Assembly: GCA_035530615.1 (NCBI GenBank)
Contig: DATKUL010000002.1
Location: 620,001 to 684,000, forward strand
Length of the DNA stretch: 64,000 nt
Direction of reading: 5' to 3'
Source of the DNA: Candidatus Paceibacterota bacterium
GTDB lineage: Bacteria > Actinomycetota > Actinomycetes > Nanopelagicales > Nanopelagicaceae
Position numbers and translations under genes: made by a program. Positions 55,280 through 63,782 of this stretch are shown in pieces. The notes under the pieces were generated by a model, which did no database searches, was not told where the DNA came from, and saw nothing but the letters and a program-made list of their open reading frames with translations. Every line of letters starts with the position of its first letter. The first letter of the stretch is position 1.

Positions 55280-58200
55280 GTCACGAGCGTACTTCTACTT
55301 AATGAATGTTTTTCGTAGGCGGCACGGAGTTCCCATGCTCCAGTTGCGCGTAAAGAAACACCTCGAGGGCCAGTACGACGCACATCTCCCCGCACTAAAA
55401 AGAGCCAAGAATTAAAAAGCACATCGGCATAATCACGCTGGGCGTCATGAAAAAAAGTCGCGTCATTACAGCCATAACCATCGTCCAGAGTAAGAAAAAG
55501 AACACGTTTGCCAGAGCGTACTGGTGGGCTCTGCAAAGCGACTTTCACTCCGGCGACGAGAACGGATGCTCCCGACCGCTGGGCAAGGAGATCAGAGGAA
55601 CGCACTGCGCCAATCTGATTAAGGAAGTCAGCATAAAACTCAACGAGGTGATGCGACACATCCATACCTAAATGGGTAATTTCATTGCGAACAATCTCGC
55701 TCGCATCTAGATTCGGCAAGCCGCTAGGTATGAGTGTTGGTGGCGCAAAACCAAAATTAAGTTGCGTTCCCCCTAAAGAGCGCACTGGCGATCGGTGTAG
55801 GTCACTCAGGTATAAAAGTAGATCGCGGCGGTTGATTCCACTCCTACCTACTTGATGCACCTCATCAAAAGCTCCGACCAAAATGAGTTTCTCTGTTGTT
55901 GGATACGAAGCACCAGAACGCGAGTGAAAATCTGAAAGATCTAAATACGGCTGACCGTCAATAACTGATTCAATTTCTTCTGCACTAATTCCGGCAAGAT
56001 CACTCAGAGACATGCGTATCGCGTATCCACGCGCATCAGGCAAAGCAAGAGTCTCTCCAGTACTCATCCCATCAAAAACTCTTGCCGGTCTCCGCGCAGT
56101 TTCTGGATCGACTCGCTCGACTCGATATGTAGCATCCGAGTGATTGATATCAATAGGTGCGATCAACACACCTAACTGGCGTGCATCGTCAAGAATTAAA
56201 CGCTTTGGGTACATACCAGGGTCATGAGTCAGAACTCCAGCTAAAAATGGAGCAGGGTAATGGGCTTTAAGCCAGGCCGACTGATAAGTCGGTAGAGCGA
56301 AAGCAGCGGCATGCGCTTTGCAAAAGCCAAAAGATGCAAAAGCTCGCAGAACATTCCAAATTGCATCAATTGTCGCAACGTCGTACCCGCGTGCAGATGC
56401 CGCTGGATAAAACCAATCACAAACATCCTGTTGGCCTTGCCGATCCCCTAATGCACGCCTCTTCTCATCGGCCTCTGCAAGAGATATGCCCGCAATAATT
56501 GAAATGATCGAGATCACTTGTTCATGGAAAACAACGACCCCTTCTGTCTCACGGAGAGTCTCATAAAGGTCAGGATGAATGATCTGCGCAGCGCTCCACC
56601 CATGTCGTGCACGCAGAAATGGATTAATCATGTCGCTCTTAACAGGTCCTGGGCGAAAGAGCGAGATGTCGATAATAAGGTCACTAAATGTTCGAGGGGC
56701 GAGTTTGCCAACAAGTTCGCGCTGCCCCGGACTCTCCACTTGAAAAATACCCAGTGTCCGAGTCGATCGAATGAGATCAAAGGTGGCCTTGTCATCCAAC
56801 GCAATCGAATCAATATCAACGGCCTCCTCTCCCGACCCATCACTCAAGCGTCCGATCTCCTGAATCGCATAAGCAATGGTTGATTGCATACGCACACCTA
56901 GAATGTCGAGCTTAAGCAAGCCAACTGCTTCGACATCATCTTTGTCGAACTCCGCCATCGGATATCCCCCAGCATTTACTTGCAAAGGTGCACGATCAAG
57001 AAAAGCACCATCGGATAAAACAACAGCGCATGGGTGCATTGCTAAATGCCGAGGAAGGCCATCAAGGCGTTGGGCTAAAGAAATCATCATTGCCACTAGT
57101 GGGTTTTTAAGATTAAGAGCGCGCAATTCCGGAAGAGTTTCCAGCGCACGCGAAATATTGCGAGCACGGATATGAGGTAGAGATTTTGCTATCAAATCAA
57201 TTTCAACAAATGGGACTCCAAGGGCCATACCTGTATCACGAATTGCATGCCGGGCGCGATAAGTATCAATCATGGCAACTGTCGCACAGCGTGATGTATT
57301 GCCAGGGACACTCCAATTGGGATCGCCATAACGCTGGAAAACTAAATCGTAAATTTCCAATCGCCTCGCGGATTCAACATCGATATCGATATCTGGAAGT
57401 GCGCGTCGAAGAGGCGAACAGAAACGCTCCATCAGCAATCCATGTTGCAGCGGATCAACCCCAGAAATTCCCAACAGGTGACAAATGAGAGAACCTGCTC
57501 CACTGCCACGCGCCGCCACGCGGATGCCACGATCGCGTGCCATATCGGTAATGTCGGCCACGGTAAGGAAATACGACTCATACCCAAGAGTTGCAACTGT
57601 CGAGAGTTCGTCATCTAATCGTTGACGGGCCTTTTCGATTGTTGCATTATCGCTATACCGCCAATGCAGGCCAGCTTCACTTCGAGAGCGCAATAAAGAG
57701 CGCATCTGCAATGCTGAATCCGCACCCACGATATGCGGCTCAGGTAAGTGAATACCGCCCAAACCAATATCTAGCGTGGGCGAAAGTATCGCTCGCTCTG
57801 CCCACTCTCGCGTCGTTCTGAGAAGTTCGCGTGCTGTACGTTCGCCGGCGGCGCGGGCAATTTCCTCCGCCATTTCCGCCATCTCACTTGTCGATTTAAG
57901 GAAAGCTTCAGCATTTTTACGTTCGACATGACGAGTGTGCAGGGGAACCAATTGACGAGCAGAGTCCAAAATGTCTGCCACTGGTCCGTCATCACGTTCG
58001 AGCATCCGCACCGCGTTTGTGAGAACGGCAGGAATCTTCTGGTCGCGAGCAAAAATCAATGATCTTGCGGCATGGGCAGTGGAGCGAGGACCATCACCTG
58101 CCACTAAATGGGAGACGCATTCAATTGCATGATCAGCAAATAATTCTTTCATCTGCATAAAACGTTCGAGAGCAAGATCTGGACGCCGCAACGCAATTGC

Positions 58201-58677
58201 TGCTCCGATTGGTGACTCGGGACCGTGTAGAACCAGAAGGTTTCTGCTGTACTCATTGAAACGTTGGAGAAAGTCAATAGTAAGAACGGGGGTCATCCTC
58301 CGGATCAACGGTGCATCCGATGCTTTATATGTATGCAACGAAGTGAGTAGCCGGCAGAGCGAGCGCCATCCTCCATCACCGTGCGCCAGAAGGGTAACGC
58401 GGGGAAGTATTCCTTCATTCCCGCTAACCCTGCTTTTTCGAGGAAGAACCTGCTTGTTCTTTATATCAATTGCCAGATCAATTCCGATAATTGGAGCAAC
58501 TCCATACTCAACGCAACTTTGAACAAAACGAACTGCACCAACTAAACCATCACGATCGGTAAGTGCTATGGCGGGCATTTGATACTCACGTGCCCGAGCC
58601 ACTAAATCCGATGGTTGAGTAGTGCCATATTTGAGCGAATAAGCACTAGAGAGATGCAGATGCGTGAATGTCTTCAT
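55276..58677 (-). CDS. dnaE2: Error-prone DNA polymerase DnaE2 (ImuC)
   Basis: DnaE2 is the second C-family polymerase, used for mutagenic lesion bypass in the SOS response. The 1133-aa protein has a PHP domain whose motif reads HLHLSSAYSLKYG, catalytic aspartates in LPDIDIDVESARR near residue 427, GSGAGSLICHLLGI, SLFRPGPVK and an OB fold (VLVAGVKVALQSPPV). It is distinct from the replicative dnaE at 27-31 kb, and the PHP site looks changed (HLHLSSAYS against HLHVHTEYS). ATG 58677 overlaps the upstream TAA by one base (TAATG). Confidence 0.94.
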   Translation of the reverse strand: MKTFTHLHLSSAYSLKYGTTQPSDLVARAREYQMPAIALTDRDGLVGAVRFVQSCVEYGVAPIIGIDLAIDIKNKQVLPRKSRVSGNEGILPRVTLLAHGDGGWRSLCRLLTSLHTYKASDAPLIRRMTPVLTIDFLQRFNEYSRNLLVLHGPESPIGAAIALRRPDLALERFMQMKELFADHAIECVSHLVAGDGPRSTAHAARSLIFARDQKIPAVLTNAVRMLERDDGPVADILDSARQLVPLHTRHVERKNAEAFLKSTSEMAEMAEEIARAAGERTARELLRTTREWAERAILSPTLDIGLGGIHLPEPHIVGADSALQMRSLLRSRSEAGLHWRYSDNATIEKARQRLDDELSTVATLGYESYFLTVADITDMARDRGIRVAARGSGAGSLICHLLGISGVDPLQHGLLMERFCSPLRRALPDIDIDVESARRLEIYDLVFQRYGDPNWSVPGNTSRCATVAMIDTYRARHAIRDTGMALGVPFVEIDLIAKSLPHIRARNISRALETLPELRALNLKNPLVAMMISLAQRLDGLPRHLAMHPCAVVLSDGAFLDRAPLQVNAGGYPMAEFDKDDVEAVGLLKLDILGVRMQSTIAYAIQEIGRLSDGSGEEAVDIDSIALDDKATFDLIRSTRTLGIFQVESPGQRELVGKLAPRTFSDLIIDISLFRPGPVKSDMINPFLRARHGWSAAQIIHPDLYETLRETEGVVVFHEQVISIISIIAGISLAEADEKRRALGDRQGQQDVCDWFYPAASARGYDVATIDAIWNVLRAFASFGFCKAHAAAFALPTYQSAWLKAHYPAPFLAGVLTHDPGMYPKRLILDDARQLGVLIAPIDINHSDATYRVERVDPETARRPARVFDGMSTGETLALPDARGYAIRMSLSDLAGISAEEIESVIDGQPYLDLSDFHSRSGASYPTTEKLILVGAFDEVHQVGRSGINRRDLLLYLSDLHRSPVRSLGGTQLNFGFAPPTLIPSGLPNLDASEIVRNEITHLGMDVSHHLVEFYADFLNQIGAVRSSDLLAQRSGASVLVAGVKVALQSPPVRSGKRVLFLTLDDGYGCNDATFFHDAQRDYADVLFNSWLFLVRGDVRRTGPRGVSLRATGAWELRAAYEKHSLSRSTLVT

Positions 58678-58976
58678 TAGAGAACCGTCACGCGCCACAT
58701 GCCGGTGGCTTCGTCGCGCTCAATCTCAAAGGTAGTGAGCGCTCCTACGGGCGCAGCTTCCACCCTCCAGAGTGCACGTGCTCCATCATCAGGCCGGTAC
58801 ATGCCATCACTAATGCGATTCCACCAGCCTCCCGCCTCGCACCAGCGAGAAAGAACAGAGTGGATACGAAAGCGTCGCCCGCGAAAGGTGAATTCAACGG
58901 GAGTGAGCCCATCCACCAGAATTTCATGGGGTTCAATCTGACTTACCTGGGCGCGCTTAATAGAAGGGACTGCCAT
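58677..58976 (-). CDS. DUF6504-like small protein of the SOS cassette
   Basis: The 99-aa protein has a core VEFTFRGRRFRIHSVLSRWCE, GGWWNR and ALWRVEAAPVGALTTFEIERD, which I recognise as the pattern of the short proteins (DUF6504) encoded before dnaE2 and dinB in actinobacteria. The function is unknown; a role in the mutasome is inferred from context. I chose ATG 58976, which has AGGAG 9 nt upstream; an ATG at 59015 is also in frame but lies inside the LexA box. Confidence 0.75.
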   Translation of the reverse strand: MAVPSIKRAQVSQIEPHEILVDGLTPVEFTFRGRRFRIHSVLSRWCEAGGWWNRISDGMYRPDDGARALWRVEAAPVGALTTFEIERDEATGMWRVTVL

Positions 58977-59006
58977 ATTTGGCTGCTCCTGGGCGGGGTT
59001 GTGTAA

Positions 59007-59024
59007 TTCGAACATATGTTCGAA
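59007..59024. promoter_or_regulatory. LexA (SOS) box
   Basis: TTCGAACATATGTTCGAA is an 18-bp perfect palindrome and contains TCGAAC-N4-GTTCGA, the actinobacterial/Gram-positive LexA site. It lies 31 bp before the small gene that leads the dnaE2-dinB cassette. It could also affect arsC only if read in the other direction, which the gene order makes unlikely. Confidence 0.92.
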
Positions 59025-59058
59025 AAATAGCCCCCCGGGCTGACAAGGGCAAGTCCGG

Positions 59059-59460
59059 TTAAGCGGGGGCGATTTCCTTGATCAGAACACGGACGAGTTT
59101 CTCGATCTGGTCGCGGATGGGGCGGATTGCCGCAATGTTTGTGCCAGCCGGGTCGTCCAACTTCCAGTCTAGATAGCGCTTCCCAGGGAAGTAAGGGCAG
59201 ATGTCCCCACAGCCCATAGTGATAACCACATCGCTCTCTTCTACTGCCTCCACTGTCAAGACCTTAGGAGTCTGTCCGAGAAGATCAATCCCCTTCTCTT
59301 TCATCGCCTCAATCACCACAGGGTTTACCTGGTCGGCAGGTTGGGTGCCGGCCGAACGGACCTCAATTGCACCTTCGGCCAGGTGCGAGAGAAAGGCAGC
59401 TGCCATTTGAGAGCGACCGGCATTATGGATACAAACAAATAGAACGGATGGTTTAGTCAC
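59059..59460 (-). CDS. arsC: Arsenate reductase, low-molecular-weight phosphatase type
   Basis: The 133-aa protein has the P-loop CIHNAGRS (Cys10-Arg16) of LMW tyrosine phosphatases and the resolving cysteines Cys84 and Cys88 in MGCGDICPYFPG, then YLDWKLDDPAG. This set marks arsenate reductases coupled to thioredoxin or, in actinobacteria, mycothiol. No arsenite exporter or ArsR is beside it. I chose GTG 59460 over a TTG at 59481: neither has a ribosome binding site, but CATACT lies 7 nt before the GTG. Confidence 0.88.
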   Translation of the reverse strand: MTKPSVLFVCIHNAGRSQMAAAFLSHLAEGAIEVRSAGTQPADQVNPVVIEAMKEKGIDLLGQTPKVLTVEAVEESDVVITMGCGDICPYFPGKRYLDWKLDDPAGTNIAAIRPIRDQIEKLVRVLIKEIAPA

Positions 59461-59467
59461 GTCAGAG

Positions 59468-59473
59468 AGTATG
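59468..59473 (-). promoter_or_regulatory. -10 box candidate for leaderless arsC
   Basis: CATACT on the minus strand ends 7 nt before GTG 59460. The gap to the divergent gene (59474-59565) shows no gene. Confidence 0.35.
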
Positions 59474-59565
59474 GTCGACAAACTTTGGAGGGAGTGTTCA
59501 ATATGGCTGAAACCTGGATGAACTTCTCATTAACAAATAGACTTCCTATCAACAGGAGTTGAATC

Positions 59566-60840
59566 ATGATTTTCAATAACCGCATAGATGCAGGTCGCGC
59601 ACTTGGTGAGCGCCTCAAATATCTGCAAGGCCAAAATGTCATCGTTCTCGGACTTCCTCGAGGTGGAGTGCCCGTTGCGCACGAGGTTTCAAAAGCTATT
59701 CATGCCCCTCTAGACGTAATTGTTGTACGTAAACTTGGCGTTCCGACGCAGCCTGAGTTGGCAATGGGAGCCGTCGGTGAAGGTGGAGCGCTTTTCACAA
59801 ACGACGAAGTTCTTCGGATGATTCAAATATCTCCCGAAGAATTCGCCACGGTGCAAAAGAGAGAGGAGGAGGAAGTCAAGGTTCGCGCATTGAAATTTCG
59901 TGGCGGCAGACCATCCAAGTCCCTCAAAGGCCGGATCGCACTCATTGTCGATGATGGGATCGCCACCGGTTCAACGGCTCAAGCGGCATGCAAAGTTGCC
60001 AGAGCAATGGGGGCAGGGAAAATAATTCTGGCAGTTCCGGTGGGATCTAAAGAAGCGACTTCAGCCCTCAAAAAAGATGCTGACGAACTAGTCTGCCTTG
60101 AAACTCCGGAATATTTCTTCGCAGTCGGGGAATGGTATCGGGATTTCGCAAGTGTGAGCGATGAAGAGGTTATTGATTTACTTCGCACAGAACTTACGAA
60201 TGACGTGGCAACCAAAGAAGAGAGTGTTTCTATTGATCTGGGTGGACACGCTCTCCCGGGGCAATTGACCATTCCAGAACATGCAACAGGGTTAGTGATT
60301 TTCGCGCATGGAAGTGGAAGTAGTCGTTTGAGTCCTCGAAATCAATTTGTCGCAAAAGCGCTTAACTCGATTGGTTTAGCTACTCTCCTCTTCGATCTCC
60401 TCGACCCAAGTGAAGAATCCAACCGAGCAAATGTCTTCGATATTGAATTTCTTGCCGAACGACTAACTGGTGCCACTCTCTGGGCGAAAAGGGATTCAAG
60501 AGTAGGCGCACTCTCCATCGGCTATTTTGGAGCAAGCACTGGTGCGGCGGCGGCACTTTGGGCTGCGTCAGACCCTGAATTAGAAATTAAAGCAGTCGTT
60601 TTGCGAGGAGGCCGACCTGACCTGGCCGGACCGAAACTCTCCAAGGTTCACACCCCAACGCTCCTCATCGTCGGCGGCAATGATGTCGAAGTGATTCAAC
60701 TCAATCAAAGCGCGCAAGAAAAACTTCGATGCGAAAACCAACTTGTGATTGTTCCTGGTGCTACTCACCTATTCGAAGAACCTGAGACCCTTGAGCGAGT
60801 TGCGGAATTAACGGGTAATTGGTTTCTCGCTCGCCTATGA
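59566..60840 (+). CDS. Phosphoribosyltransferase fused to alpha/beta hydrolase (Rv0571c-like)
   Basis: The 424-aa protein joins two enzyme folds. Residues 1-210 form a type I phosphoribosyltransferase domain with the PRPP loop VDDGIATGSTA at 128-138 and an early GLPRGGVPVAHEV strand. Residues 220-424 form a dienelactone-hydrolase-like domain with nucleophile Ser in GYFGASTGAAA near 325, Asp in GGNDVE near 373 and His in GATHLFEE near 402. The same fusion is known in mycobacteria (Rv0571c, linked to the dormancy regulon), but its substrate is not known. AGGAG lies 7 nt before ATG 59566. The convergent sortase gene ends one base away. Confidence 0.88.
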   Translation: MIFNNRIDAGRALGERLKYLQGQNVIVLGLPRGGVPVAHEVSKAIHAPLDVIVVRKLGVPTQPELAMGAVGEGGALFTNDEVLRMIQISPEEFATVQKREEEEVKVRALKFRGGRPSKSLKGRIALIVDDGIATGSTAQAACKVARAMGAGKIILAVPVGSKEATSALKKDADELVCLETPEYFFAVGEWYRDFASVSDEEVIDLLRTELTNDVATKEESVSIDLGGHALPGQLTIPEHATGLVIFAHGSGSSRLSPRNQFVAKALNSIGLATLLFDLLDPSEESNRANVFDIEFLAERLTGATLWAKRDSRVGALSIGYFGASTGAAAALWAASDPELEIKAVVLRGGRPDLAGPKLSKVHTPTLLIVGGNDVEVIQLNQSAQEKLRCENQLVIVPGATHLFEEPETLERVAELTGNWFLARL

Positions 60841-60841
60841 G

Positions 60842-61474
60842 TCAGACCGTTGGCGCAGGTAGTTGGGTAGCGATTAATTTAGCGCTCACTATGTAGCGCT
60901 TGGGCGCATTTCCAATGTATCGAAATGGAAAACAAGTACTGAGGGTAAGCATTGCGGCGGGCGTAGGAACAATCACAGTCCGATCATCAGCATTTACGAT
61001 CCGAAACCTCACAACTTGATACGTAAACTCCCCCGCTTGAGTTCTAATAACAACCAGATCTCCAAGGATGAGTTTGCCTAACTGCGAGAAGACCGAATCT
61101 CTATGCCCCGCTAATACCGAATTATCATCTTCGCCAGGCAAAACACTTCCTATGAAGTGCCCGACACCCCTTTTAAGTTCTTTGTCACCGGTGCCTTCAA
61201 TAATCGGCAAAGTCGTCTTAAGCGCAGGCAAGGTAATTTTTCCAATGACATCGCCGGATTTTGGATACGGCCTATAAGAAACGGCACTCGACATTGAAGT
61301 TGTCGGAACCGAGGTTACATCTTTTACAAGCGGAGCAAACGCCGGCAACACTTGGCTGCCGACGTCCACCCTCGATTGATAAATCTGAACTCCAGCTACT
61401 GCCATCCCCGTCAGCCCACCCACAATCAGGAAGGCGGAGAAAGAGGCAACAACTCTCGTTCGTTTTTTTGACAC
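60842..61474 (-). CDS. Class D-like sortase
   Basis: Sortases cut LPxTG proteins and attach them to the cell wall. The 210-aa protein has one N-terminal membrane helix (about residues 10-30), a linker and the sortase barrel with catalytic His124 in LAGHRDSVF, Cys181 in LTLSTCFPF and Arg193 in PKRYIVSA. The TLSTC form and short length fit class D. It starts 3 nt after the gene for an LPATG protein, its likely substrate, and both are read from one message. Confidence 0.9.
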   Translation of the reverse strand: MSKKRTRVVASFSAFLIVGGLTGMAVAGVQIYQSRVDVGSQVLPAFAPLVKDVTSVPTTSMSSAVSYRPYPKSGDVIGKITLPALKTTLPIIEGTGDKELKRGVGHFIGSVLPGEDDNSVLAGHRDSVFSQLGKLILGDLVVIRTQAGEFTYQVVRFRIVNADDRTVIVPTPAAMLTLSTCFPFRYIGNAPKRYIVSAKLIATQLPAPTV

Positions 61475-61477
61475 GTC

Positions 61478-62083
61478 TTAGTTTAAGACCTTGCGAGTCC
61501 CAAACCCAACACCGCCAAGAAGTACGAGACCGAATCCGACGAGCAATATGTTGTACCAAGGAGTCCCTGTTGCGGGCAATGTACCGCCATCAACTGTTGT
61601 GGGAGTATCTGTTGGAGTGGATGGAACTGGACTTGGTGTGACAATGGGTACAGCAGGACCGGCTTGTGGCCAATCGTTATTCGTTCTAACAATGGTGACA
61701 TTGTCGCCAGCTTCAAGCGTGACATAGCCAAGGTCGATACCCGCTGGGCCAGCGAAAACGCTGGTGTACTGAGGGAAACCATCCACGTAAGGAAGGTCGT
61801 TTTCTGTAATCAGGTAACTGCCAGGGGGGAGAACGAAGGTCGTGCCTGCACCGCTTGCACCATTGAATGGACTCCCGACTACATCACCATTGAGGTCTCT
61901 GATTTGCAACACAAAATCAGCAGAGGTCATAGTCCCGCCGTTGTCATTGATAACTGTCTCAATGACCGTCAAGGTCGCAGTGGTCTCAACTGCACTAGCA
62001 GTAGATGGCACAGCAAATAACACGCTCAGTGAAATAACACCAAGCAACGCCAATTTTTTTGGGTATTTTAGGTTTCTCATCAT
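61478..62083 (-). CDS. LPATG cell-wall-anchored surface protein
   Basis: The 201-aa protein has a signal peptide ending TASA (cleavage after about residue 31), an extracellular part of about 105 residues with prealbumin/SpaA-like patterns (TVIETVINDNGG, GSYLITENDLP), and a Pro/Thr-rich stalk (about 145-165). It ends with a sorting signal: LPATG at 169-173, a hydrophobic segment and the tail TRKVLN. It is the only sortase substrate visible here. The start is one of two adjacent ATGs, 62083 or 62080; neither has a ribosome binding site. Its role on the surface is unknown. Confidence 0.87.
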   Translation of the reverse strand: MMRNLKYPKKLALLGVISLSVLFAVPSTASAVETTATLTVIETVINDNGGTMTSADFVLQIRDLNGDVVGSPFNGASGAGTTFVLPPGSYLITENDLPYVDGFPQYTSVFAGPAGIDLGYVTLEAGDNVTIVRTNNDWPQAGPAVPIVTPSPVPSTPTDTPTTVDGGTLPATGTPWYNILLVGFGLVLLGGVGFGTRKVLN

Positions 62084-62184
62084 AATTCGATTCTGTTGGT
62101 TGTTACAAAGGATGCTTACTACATCTCTCCGTTCACAACCATACTCACGCTTGGGCGCATAGCAATTTTAGATTCTGTGAAATT

Positions 62185-62199
62185 GGTAAGTTTCTTACC
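62185..62199. promoter_or_regulatory. Palindrome in the divergent gap before the antiporter
   Basis: GGTAAG-TTT-CTTACC is a 15-bp inverted repeat in the 197-bp gap between the LPATG protein and the antiporter (62084-62280). It may be an operator for one or both genes. No gene is seen in this gap. Confidence 0.3.
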
Positions 62200-62268
62200 C
62201 GAGCGAGAGAGCATTTATTCATTGAAATCAAGGTTCATATCCATGTACACGCTCAATATCTCAACTGC

Positions 62269-62274
62269 CATACT
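62269..62274 (+). promoter_or_regulatory. -10 box candidate for leaderless antiporter gene
   Basis: CATACT ends 6 nt before ATG 62281, and no ribosome binding site is present. Confidence 0.35.
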
Positions 62275-62280
62275 TAATTC

Positions 62281-63462
62281 ATGAGCGAACTCCTAGCGGC
62301 GAGCGTAGATCGAAGCGCAGGTCTTGTTCTCGGAGAGATCGGATTCGTTCTCATCGTTCTGGGCACAGTTGCATTTGTGACATCGAAGTTAAGAATTTCT
62401 GTTGTTCCGTTCTTTCTTCTTTCCGGATTGGTTCTCGGTACTGGTGGAATTCTCCGCCTGGAGTTGAGCGATAATTTTCTATCAATTGGCGCTCAAATTG
62501 GCGCAATTCTTCTTCTGTTGCTGATGGGTCTTGAATATTCCGCCAAGGAATTGTTGACCGGGTTCCGAGAACAACGAACTTTAGGTCTCTTTGACTTTCT
62601 AGTGAATTTCGTCCCTGGTTCTGGATGCGCACTTATTCTCGGTTGGGGTTGGACCGGCGCTCTCGCACTCGGTGGTATCTCGTACGTTTCCTCCTCTGGT
62701 ATCGCAATGCAATTCATCCGCGAATCACGCTGGCAAAGGCTCACGAGCACTAGACACGCAATAAATATCTTGGTTATGGAAGATCTTGCCCTGGCGCCCT
62801 TGCTTCCGATTCTAAGTGCCTTTGGTTCTGGAGTCGGTTTACTCACCGGCTTCATATCAATCTCAGTTGCTTTGATAGTTACCGGAGGCGCCGTCATTTA
62901 CAGCGCGCGTGGTGGTCACATCCCGTACGCCCCGATCATGCTTGGCGATTCCGCGACACTGCTTCTCGTTGTTTTCGGTTCTGCTCTTCTTGCGTCAGGG
63001 GTCGCCACGTACATTGGATTCTCTGGTGCAGTTGCTGCGTTCTTGGTCGGACTCCTCATGACTGAAGATCTAGCTATCGTGGCTCGCGTCAGATTGGCAC
63101 CATTGCGCGATCTCTTCTCCGCAATCTTTTTCCTGTTCTTCGGGTTGCGGATTGATCCAGCCAAGATTCCATCGATTCTGCTGCCAGCACTCGCTCTTAC
63201 TGCTGTCGGGATTGGTACGAAATTCCTGACGGCTTGGTGGGCCACTAGAAAGGCACAGGAGCCGGGCATCCGATTGCGAGTAACAGGACTGCTGGTGCCA
63301 CGAGGCGAATTCTCACTCGTTATTGCTGGTTTGACGGCCAGCACCTTTTTCGGAGAAAAGATCCAATTAATAACCATTACTTTCGTAATTCTCACAACTT
63401 TTGTTGGATCCATTCTGGTGCGGATTGCCTCGGCAGAGACCACGAAGAACGCGGAGTACTAG
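62281..63462 (+). CDS. Cation:proton antiporter, CPA2/KefB-like
   Basis: The 393-aa protein has about twelve membrane helices in the Na+/H+ exchanger fold of the CPA2 (KefB/GerN) family. Conserved parts include FFLLSGLVLGTGG, LLLLMGLEYSAKELL, the helix with SSSGIAMQF, VMEDLALAPLLPIL with the acidic pair ED, and FFLFFGLRIDPAKIP. No C-terminal TrkA-N or TrkA-C domain is present, so regulation would need a separate partner, which is not seen here. The ion (K+ or Na+) cannot be told. Confidence 0.88.
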   Translation: MSELLAASVDRSAGLVLGEIGFVLIVLGTVAFVTSKLRISVVPFFLLSGLVLGTGGILRLELSDNFLSIGAQIGAILLLLLMGLEYSAKELLTGFREQRTLGLFDFLVNFVPGSGCALILGWGWTGALALGGISYVSSSGIAMQFIRESRWQRLTSTRHAINILVMEDLALAPLLPILSAFGSGVGLLTGFISISVALIVTGGAVIYSARGGHIPYAPIMLGDSATLLLVVFGSALLASGVATYIGFSGAVAAFLVGLLMTEDLAIVARVRLAPLRDLFSAIFFLFFGLRIDPAKIPSILLPALALTAVGIGTKFLTAWWATRKAQEPGIRLRVTGLLVPRGEFSLVIAGLTASTFFGEKIQLITITFVILTTFVGSILVRIASAETTKNAEY

Positions 63463-63481
63463 ATGGAAGAGTCTATAGCCG

Positions 63482-63530
63482 CCTAGGTTTCCTAAGGTTT
63501 CCTAAGGTTTCCTAAGGTTTCCTAAGGTTC
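63482..63530 (+). repeat. Tandem 10-bp repeats CCTAAGGTTT between antiporter and toxin-antitoxin genes
   Basis: Five units follow directly: CCTAGGTTT (one base short), three of CCTAAGGTTT, then CCTAAGGTTC, ending in a T-run (TTCTTTTTT). Each CCTAAGG can pair with another copy except for the central A, so the array can also fold as a hairpin before the T-run, like a terminator for the antiporter. The period equals one helical turn, which also suits an operator for the antitoxin gene 42 bp downstream. TAACAT at 63541-63546 may be that gene's -10 box. Confidence 0.8.
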
Positions 63531-63572
63531 TTTTTTCTGCTAACATCCGGCTCTAGAAGAAACGAGGACACC

Positions 63573-63782
63573 ATGGCTACCACTGTGAAATTGGCCGATC
63601 ACTTAGTTGACGACGCCAAGAGAATGGCTGCTATTGAACATCGCTCTGTGCCCAAGCAAATTGAGTTTTACTACCAAATTGCTCGAACAGCTGAACAGAA
63701 TCCTGATCTGTCATTTCATTTGATTCGAGAATTACTCAAGTCGAAATCGGAAGAACCTAGCGGGGAATATCAGTTTGACTGA
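63573..63782 (+). CDS. ParD-like antitoxin
   Basis: The 69-aa protein starts MATTVKLADHLVDDAKRMA, then HRSVPKQIEFYYQIAR, the pattern of ParD-like antitoxins with a ribbon-helix-helix N-terminus that binds DNA as a dimer. The polar C-terminal part (about residues 45-69) should wrap the toxin. GAGG lies 5 nt before ATG 63573. The stop codon overlaps the toxin start (TGATG), which is usual for toxin-antitoxin pairs. Confidence 0.8.
   Translation: MATTVKLADHLVDDAKRMAAIEHRSVPKQIEFYYQIARTAEQNPDLSFHLIRELLKSKSEEPSGEYQFD

Noticed and set aside
59005-59024. LexA box as the start region of the DUF6504-like gene
   Set aside because: The ATG at 59015 falls within the palindrome and has no ribosome binding site; ATG 58976 has AGGAG at good spacing.
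59059-62083. Genomic island or prophage in the 59-64 kb region
   Set aside because: Gene types are accessory, but no integrase, tRNA attachment site, direct repeats at the ends or clear base composition shift can be seen here.
63482-63530. Tandem repeats as plasmid or phage iterons
   Set aside because: No replication initiator or phage gene is nearby, and the units lie in an ordinary intergenic gap ending in a T-run.
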